Source: a bacterium (GTDB lineage: Bacteria > Pseudomonadota > Gammaproteobacteria > Berkiellales > Berkiellaceae). From it: a DNA stretch of 9,715 bases. Numbering within the stretch: the first letter of the stretch is position 1; the number at the start of each line of letters is the position of its first letter. The notes beneath the pieces are model-generated. The model made no database searches and was not told the origin of the DNA. It saw nothing but the letters and a program-made list of their open reading frames with translations. A program made the translations under genes and the position numbers. Shown here one piece after another: positions 6,443-9,715 of this stretch. The stretch spans positions 1 through 9,715 of the forward strand of contig RFNU01000178.1 of assembly GCA_009927065.1 (NCBI GenBank), read 5' to 3'.

Positions 6443-7021
6443 TTAACTGATAAAATAAAATTGATTGATAAAGGCATGTACTGCTAAGGTTAATGCAATC
6501 ATCAAGATCATCAACGGGCCCCAACGATCATCTTTTCGTTTTTTATAAACAAGCCAGCTTGGCAAGATAACCAACAAATAGAGTGCAAAATAGGAGGCTA
6601 ATTGAAGAATTTTCAAATAATCGCCATCTGTCCCATAAATTAAAAACAAACTGGGCATCACTGTTAATATTGAGCTTAAGAGGTGAGATTTTCTAACAAA
6701 AAGAAGCCCATCTTTCAAAAAGTCTTGAGTCCCAATGCTCATCCCCATGCAAGATGTTGCCATCGCTAACATACTAAAAATAACAGCTACTTTAGCTAAT
6801 GTATTATTGTTAACCAATAAAGCAATATGTTGAATAAAATCTTGATTTCCTGAGGTCTGTAGTGGATTATCGCGAACTAAGTTCAGCATTAAGACAGACC
6901 AGATCATATAAATAAAAAGGATAAATAATCCTGAAAGTAAGCATAAGCGCTTCAATGTGTTGTGATCGGTCACAAAACGAGTTAATGAGGGAATCGTTAA
7001 GTGATAACCAAAGAACATCAT
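6443..7021 (-). CDS. C-terminal half of the split aromatic amino-acid permease
   Basis: This frame encodes the second half of a HAAAP-family amino-acid/proton symporter of the inner membrane. The first residues M-M-F-F-G-Y-H-L-T-I-P-S-L match the family segment that reads S-F-G-F-H...I-P-S-L in TyrP. The stretch A-M-A-T-S-C-M-G-M-S-I-G-T-Q-D-F matches the later conserved helix before the D-F-L-x-D-G-L turn. About six membrane helices remain. ATG 7021 shares a base with the stop of the first half (TGATG), so reinitiation could translate it, and TTG 7024 is the other possible start. As a separate polypeptide it lacks the conserved first helix and would need the other half for activity. The simplest reading is a frameshifted gene. 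Confidence 0.6.
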   Translation of the reverse strand: MMFFGYHLTIPSLTRFVTDHNTLKRLCLLSGLFILFIYMIWSVLMLNLVRDNPLQTSGNQDFIQHIALLVNNNTLAKVAVIFSMLAMATSCMGMSIGTQDFLKDGLLFVRKSHLLSSILTVMPSLFLIYGTDGDYLKILQLASYFALYLLVILPSWLVYKKRKDDRWGPLMILMIALTLAVHAFINQFYFIS

Positions 7022-7578
7022 CAAGGCAAAAGCAATTGAACATCAACAGTGATAGGATATAAAGCAATCATCTCTTGGTTGCTAGCACTCATCCCCACTC
7101 CGATAATCCACGTTAACGCTAAAAGCATCAAGATGACAAGAACTTTATTGGTTATGGCTTGAATAAAATGAGGTATTAATAAAAATGTCATTAAGAGAAC
7201 CGCTTGAAACCAAGGCTGAGCCAGTAGCGGCCAAAATGGAAAAATATCTTGGCAAAAAGCAGGTAGTGCACTGAGATAAACAGCAAGCAATGACCAGAAA
7301 AATAGAAGATAAACAACTTTGGTTGGCCAGTATAAGTTATGTTGATACCGCTGGATAAAAGTAAGAAGGTTGTCTTGCTCTGCCTTTTCAGTTGAGAGTT
7401 CAACAAAATAACATGCTGAACAATGCATAATCATTAAGGCAGTACTAAATAGCATCAAGATGCTTATGAATGATAAATGTTGGCACAAAATAGGCAATGT
7501 TACCATACCAGCCCCAATAGCTGTTCCAACAATTAAAAAAAATACTGTTGATTGATTGATGAATTGTGATGAAGGCAT
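7021..7578 (-). CDS. N-terminal half of the split aromatic amino-acid permease
   Basis: This is a 185-aa frame with about five membrane helices. Helix 1 carries I-V-G-T-A-I-G-A-G-M (about 16-25), the glycine-rich substrate-binding stretch of HAAAP permeases (TyrP reads G-T-T-I-G-A-G-M). A ribosome site (AAGGA, 6-7 bases before ATG 7578) supports this start. The family imports tyrosine, tryptophan or phenylalanine with protons, and such carriers are frequent in host-dependent bacteria that cannot make aromatic amino acids. The frame ends abruptly after V-Q-L-L-L-P, where intact relatives continue into helix 6. It lies downstream of the palindrome-rich segment at 7640-7777, which would be in its leader or promoter region. 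Confidence 0.68.
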   Translation of the reverse strand: MPSSQFINQSTVFFLIVGTAIGAGMVTLPILCQHLSFISILMLFSTALMIMHCSACYFVELSTEKAEQDNLLTFIQRYQHNLYWPTKVVYLLFFWSLLAVYLSALPAFCQDIFPFWPLLAQPWFQAVLLMTFLLIPHFIQAITNKVLVILMLLALTWIIGVGMSASNQEMIALYPITVDVQLLLP

Positions 7579-7639
7579 AGATTATCCTTGAAATGAGTCT
7601 GTTCTATTAGAGTATTAATTCTATTGATGAGTTGCTGAC

Positions 7640-7777
7640 TTTGCAATTGTGAACTACTCAGGCCATTCATGGGTGGGTAGTTCACCCTCTCAATTCATTA
7701 CGCTCCCATCAGACAAACGCACCAGGCATACTCACATGCCAATGAGCAAAAAGATTAGGTTGTCTTTTTGCAATTGT
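7640..7777. mobile_element. GC-rich palindromic segment bracketed by 11-bp direct repeats (possible small mobile element)
   Basis: The 11-base sequence TTTGCAATTGT occurs at 7640-7650 and again at 7767-7777, like a target duplication around 116 bases. Inside, 7649-7740 is about half G+C by my count, against roughly one third nearby. It holds GTGAACTAC (7649-7657) with GTAGTTCAC (7677-7685), extendable to 12 pairs with one G-T. It also holds a nested CCAT/ATGG (7663-7672), and GGCAT/ATGCC (7725-7740). No ORF and no matching terminal inverted repeats are seen. Read on the - strand, the hairpin-rich GC block loosely resembles the right end of IS200/IS605-type elements, but that family does not duplicate its target, so the class is open. 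Confidence 0.33.
7746..7771 (-). terminator. 9-bp hairpin after the ankyrin gene
   Basis: GCAAAAAGA (7746-7754) and TCTTTTTGC (7763-7771) form a perfect 9-bp stem with an 8-base loop, starting 9 bases beyond the stop codon of the ankyrin-repeat gene on the - strand. The T stretch on the coding strand lies in the distal arm of the stem. It is plausible as the transcription end of that gene. The same stretch overlaps the right direct repeat of the possible mobile segment. Confidence 0.45.
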
Positions 7778-7779
7778 TG

Positions 7780-8760
7780 CTAAAAATTTTGCGTTCCAAG
7801 TCTTCCTATGGGGGTGGTGTCACAAACTGCACTGTCACGAGCTTTCATGTTTAATGCTTTATTAATATTGTGATGAGCGGTGAATAAGATTATCTTTTTA
7901 TCTTTATTGTTATCAAGAGTTAATATTAAAAACAATTGATACAAAGCTGTTACGATAGAGTTGATGAGTTCACTCATGATATGAGGTTTTGGCAAACATG
8001 GAAGTTGCAGCTGTTTAAGAACTTTTAAAGCAATAAGATTTGAATCAATATGCATAGCTGGTAGCAACTTTAAGTCATCAAGACTGCGATAGAGTGCAGA
8101 AGAAAAATCATTAAGTTGCTTTTTACGTTTTATAGCTAAATCTTTCATGCTGTGGATTGAAGTGTCTTGTCCTAAAAGACACTCAATCTTTTTAAATTTG
8201 GGTTGGATCTTTTCGACAAGGTGAGTAGCAATAAGATCTGAAACTAAATCGGTATAACTTTTATTTGTAGCCTTAATATCAGCGCCTTTAGCAATAAGAG
8301 CGAGAGCTGTATCGATATATCCGCTCAATCTAGCATAAATTAAAGCAGTATGACCAGAGTGATCTGTAGCATTAACATCAGCACCTGCCTTGATAAGAGC
8401 GAGAGCTGTATCGGTATGTCCTGTGGATGCGGCATGCATTAAAGCCGTTTGATCATATTTATTTCTAGCATCAATAATAGCACCTGCAGCAATAAAAGCC
8501 GAAGTTACATTTTTATCTCCCCAAAGGCAAGCATGAATTAAAGCAGGATTACCAAAGTTATCTATAGCATTAATATCAGCACCTGCATCGATAAGAGCGA
8601 GAGCTATCTTGGTATCTTTATCGCAGATGGCATTAATCAATGCTGTGTTACCATTAGAGCAACACTCTTCCGTGTAAGCTTTCGCTAAGAGTTTGCACTC
8701 TTCTTCGGTTCGTTGCTCCGGTGGCTTGGCGAATATCTTTTTAATATCTGAGTATTGCAT
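7780..8760 (-). CDS. Ankyrin-repeat protein with conserved C-terminal domain
   Basis: The start is placed at ATG 8760 because AAGGAA lies 7 bases before it. The longer frame to 8823 would add a hydrophobic stretch translated from leader sequence. The 326-aa product has an N-terminal helix (1-30) and four ankyrin repeats at about 37-66, 68-99, 101-132 and 134-165, with the usual T-A-L...A-L-I...G-A-D-x-N-A pattern. A non-ankyrin domain follows at 167-308. Ankyrin repeats bind proteins, and in intracellular bacteria such proteins are often delivered into host cells. Export is not shown here. The C-terminal domain is mostly helical, with T-S-I-H-S-M-K-D-L at about 200-208 and K-D-K-K-I-I-L-F at 286-293, both repeated almost exactly in the downstream-numbered paralog (9055-9651). 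I do not recognise the domain. No signal peptide or membrane helix is clear. Confidence 0.85.
   Translation of the reverse strand: MQYSDIKKIFAKPPEQRTEEECKLLAKAYTEECCSNGNTALINAICDKDTKIALALIDAGADINAIDNFGNPALIHACLWGDKNVTSAFIAAGAIIDARNKYDQTALMHAASTGHTDTALALIKAGADVNATDHSGHTALIYARLSGYIDTALALIAKGADIKATNKSYTDLVSDLIATHLVEKIQPKFKKIECLLGQDTSIHSMKDLAIKRKKQLNDFSSALYRSLDDLKLLPAMHIDSNLIALKVLKQLQLPCLPKPHIMSELINSIVTALYQLFLILTLDNNKDKKIILFTAHHNINKALNMKARDSAVCDTTPIGRLGTQNF
8265..8660 (-). repeat. 99-bp tandem ankyrin-coding repeats
   Basis: The 15-base string ATAAGAGCGAGAGCT occurs at 8294-8308, 8393-8407 and 8591-8605, spaced exactly 99 and 198 bases, which is one and two 33-residue ankyrin units. The second repeat (around 8492-8506) keeps the frame but not the string. 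Such DNA-level identity suggests recent unit duplication or gene conversion and makes unit loss by recombination easy. Confidence 0.8.
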
Positions 8761-8785
8761 GTTTTGTTCCTTAGTTGATAAAAAC

Positions 8786-8821
8786 AAAAAGTTAAAAATC
8801 ATCCATAAAAATTCATAAAAC
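8786..8821 (-). promoter_or_regulatory. Conserved upstream block, copy 1 (ankyrin gene)
   Basis: These 36 bases match 9680-9715 at 32 of 36 positions by direct comparison. On the coding strand the block lies 25 bases before ATG 8760, as the other copy lies 28 bases before ATG 9651. It may hold the promoter or a regulator site shared by the two paralogs, or only be remnant identity from the duplication. I cannot assign a -35/-10 pair with confidence. Confidence 0.5.
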
Positions 8822-8822
8822 A

Positions 8823-8887
8823 TAACTTTTAAATTAAAAAAGCAAGCTTTTTACAGCATTTTTGCTATCTTGCTTTAACTTTTAAAT
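8823..8887. repeat. 12-bp direct repeats around a nested inverted repeat
   Basis: TAACTTTTAAAT occurs at 8823-8834 and 8876-8887. Between them AAAGCAAG (8839-8846) pairs with CTTGCTTT (8869-8876), and inside that AGCA (8855-8858) pairs with TGCT (8863-8866). The layout of a 41-base palindromic core between direct repeats resembles a tiny insertion with a target duplication, but it could also be a local duplication around a hairpin. Confidence 0.4.
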
Positions 8888-8889
8888 CA

Positions 8890-8944
8890 TATTGATATCA
8901 ATACGAGACTAACATTATTGAAGGATGCTTTCAACAAAAAGCAT
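8890..8944. repeat. 14-bp perfect palindrome and adjacent 7-bp hairpin
   Basis: TATTGATATCAATA (8890-8903) is a perfect palindrome of the size and symmetry expected for a dimeric repressor site. ATGCTTT (8925-8931) pairs with AAAGCAT (8938-8944) around a 6-base loop. Both lie in the spacer downstream of the short paralog and upstream of the ankyrin gene, so they could act as an operator and a transcript end. The rest of 8945-9054 shows nothing I can name. Confidence 0.35.
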
Positions 8945-9054
8945 TTAACAGATTGTTTTGATGATTAAAAAAAAACACTTCTTTCCACCGTATCTGTACA
9001 CGAGTTTTGCTCTTAATAAAACAGACTGCAGTTAGAGAGTATTATTTAAAAAGT

Positions 9055-9651
9055 CTATTGAGCTGTTTGTGAGCGAAGCTGTTGTTTAACTTTAACGCCT
9101 AATGCCGTGTTAAGAGAGTGTTGAGTGCTGAATAAGATGATCTTTTTATCTTTCTTATTATCGCAAGTTAATGTTAAAAACAATTGATACAAAGCTTTTT
9201 CTATAGAGTCAAGGAGTTGAATGATAATATGAGATTTTGGAAAAGATTGAAGCTCCAGCTGTTCAATAACTTTTAAAGCAATAAGATTGGAATCAATATA
9301 ATTGTGGGGTAGCTCTAAGTTATCAAGACTGCTATGAAGTGCAGTATAAAGAGCATCGATTTTCTTTTTAGCGTTTACATCTAGATCTTTCATGCTGTGG
9401 ATTGAAGTCTCTTTCGCTAAAAAGTCCTCAACCTCTTTGAACTGCGATCGAATATTTTTAACAAGGCAAGTAGCAATAAAATGTGAAACGTTATCAGTAT
9501 AAACATTCTTAGGTAATATCGGGTCTGCAGCGTCTTTGGCAATAAGCGCTAGAGATATTTTTATTGAACTATGTTCTAATAGGGCGAGATCCTTTTTGGA
9601 GCATTGTTCTGGTTGTTTTTCAAGTATATTTTTAATATCTTCGTCTTGCAT
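9055..9651 (-). CDS. Paralog of the ankyrin protein lacking the repeat array
   Basis: This 198-aa protein begins M-Q-D-E-D-I-K-N-I-L and has AAGGA 7 bases before the ATG, matching the start of the ankyrin gene (M-Q-Y-S-D-I-K-K-I-F with AAGGA). After about 30 residues it jumps to a fragment of the last repeat (L-A-L-I-A-K at about 34-39) and then to the same C-terminal domain (49-190). Shared strings include T-S-I-H-S-M-K-D-L, I-D-S-N-L-I-A-L-K-V, K-A-L-Y-Q-L-F-L or T-A-L-Y-Q-L-F-L, and K-D-K-K-I-I-L-F. The ankyrin array has therefore been lost almost whole while the frame and the C-terminal domain were kept. The domain is unknown to me. No signal peptide or membrane helix is seen. The genes lie in tandem on the same strand, with separate upstream blocks, and this one is first in order of transcription. 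Confidence 0.8.
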   Translation of the reverse strand: MQDEDIKNILEKQPEQCSKKDLALLEHSSIKISLALIAKDAADPILPKNVYTDNVSHFIATCLVKNIRSQFKEVEDFLAKETSIHSMKDLDVNAKKKIDALYTALHSSLDNLELPHNYIDSNLIALKVIEQLELQSFPKSHIIIQLLDSIEKALYQLFLTLTCDNKKDKKIILFSTQHSLNTALGVKVKQQLRSQTAQ

Positions 9652-9679
9652 TTTTTTCCTTCAGTTTAAAAAAAAAATA

Positions 9680-9715
9680 AAAAAGTTAAAAATCATCTAT
9701 GAAAACTAATAAAAC
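9680..9715 (-). promoter_or_regulatory. Conserved upstream block, copy 2 (short paralog)
   Basis: This is the second copy of the block at 8786-8821 (32 of 36 bases the same). It runs to the end of the window, so its full extent upstream is unknown. An A/T tract between the block and the ribosome site is longer and simpler than in copy 1. Confidence 0.48.

Larger units (their letters stand above)
6443..7578 (-). pseudogene. Aromatic amino-acid permease (HAAAP/TyrP-like), split by a frameshift
   Basis: Two overlapping reading frames together give one complete permease of about 379 residues, close to the usual 400 for tyrosine- and tryptophan-specific HAAAP transporters. The break lies around 7024-7031, between the fifth membrane helix and the conserved G-Y-H...I-P-S-L region. 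On the coding strand a run of four T (7031-7028) precedes GCC. One more T would join the frames as Q-L-L-F-A-L-M-M-F-F-G-Y-H, which reads smoothly through the family's conserved segment. The rest shows no other stops, so the lesion is recent, a sequencing error, or tolerated. Confidence 0.7.

Noticed and set aside
6867..7406. Two short - strand frames (6867-7067 and 7191-7406) overlapping the permease
   Set aside because: They are shifted frames of the permease coding sequence with no family resemblance. The permease frames match conserved transporter motifs.
8265..8660. CRISPR-like array from regularly spaced repeats
   Set aside because: The 99-bp spacing is in frame and encodes ankyrin units. 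There are no unique spacers between identical direct repeats.
8761..8823. N-terminal extension of the ankyrin protein to ATG 8823
   Set aside because: ATG 8760 has a well-placed AAGGAA and aligns with the start of the paralog. The extension would translate the conserved upstream block.

Overview
The window is AT-rich (about one third GC by eye) and densely coded. Start regions are mostly AAGGA-type ribosome sites, with some TTG starts. It looks like a Gram-negative, host-associated bacterium, probably intracellular in protists or arthropods. The pointers are an outer-membrane lipoprotein export pair (LolC/E-type permease plus LolD), an aromatic amino-acid permease of the type common in Chlamydia and Legionellales, ankyrin-repeat proteins, and a large protein with a phosphoinositide-phosphatase-like catalytic loop. 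The LolC and permease sequences look gammaproteobacterial (Legionellales-like) to me, but a Dependentiae- or Chlamydiae-type host-dependent lineage cannot be excluded without a search.

Layout. 1-606: a small predicted membrane/coiled-coil protein (+) behind a candidate promoter, then tandem hairpins. 607-1203: a PAP2-family acid phosphatase/lipid phosphatase (-). 1204-1562: a 359-base spacer with a perfect 14-bp palindrome, a possible 16-codon leader ORF and a hairpin plus T-tract. 1563-3566: a 667-aa protein (+) whose only recognisable signature is a Cx5R loop of the form C-x-S-x-K-D-R. This is the best candidate for a novel host-directed enzyme in the window. 3770-6397: a tight three-gene operon (+), lolC, lolD and a spermidine-synthase-fold protein, with an ATGA overlap between the first two and a 12-bp perfect hairpin at the operon end.

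6443-7578 (-): an aromatic amino-acid permease (HAAAP/TyrP-like) split into two halves by what looks like a one-base loss in a T run. 7579-7779: a spacer holding a roughly 50 percent GC, palindrome-rich segment bracketed by 11-bp direct repeats (a possible small mobile element), and a terminator-like hairpin. 7780-8760 and 9055-9651 (-): two paralogous genes with the same N-terminus, the same non-ankyrin C-terminal domain and the same upstream block. The first carries four ankyrin repeats. The second has lost nearly all of them.

How the genes fit together: the lol genes serve cell-envelope biogenesis and the permease would have scavenged host amino acids. The Cx5R protein and the ankyrin pair are plausible host-interaction factors. 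That last point is inference, because no secretion system is present in the window.
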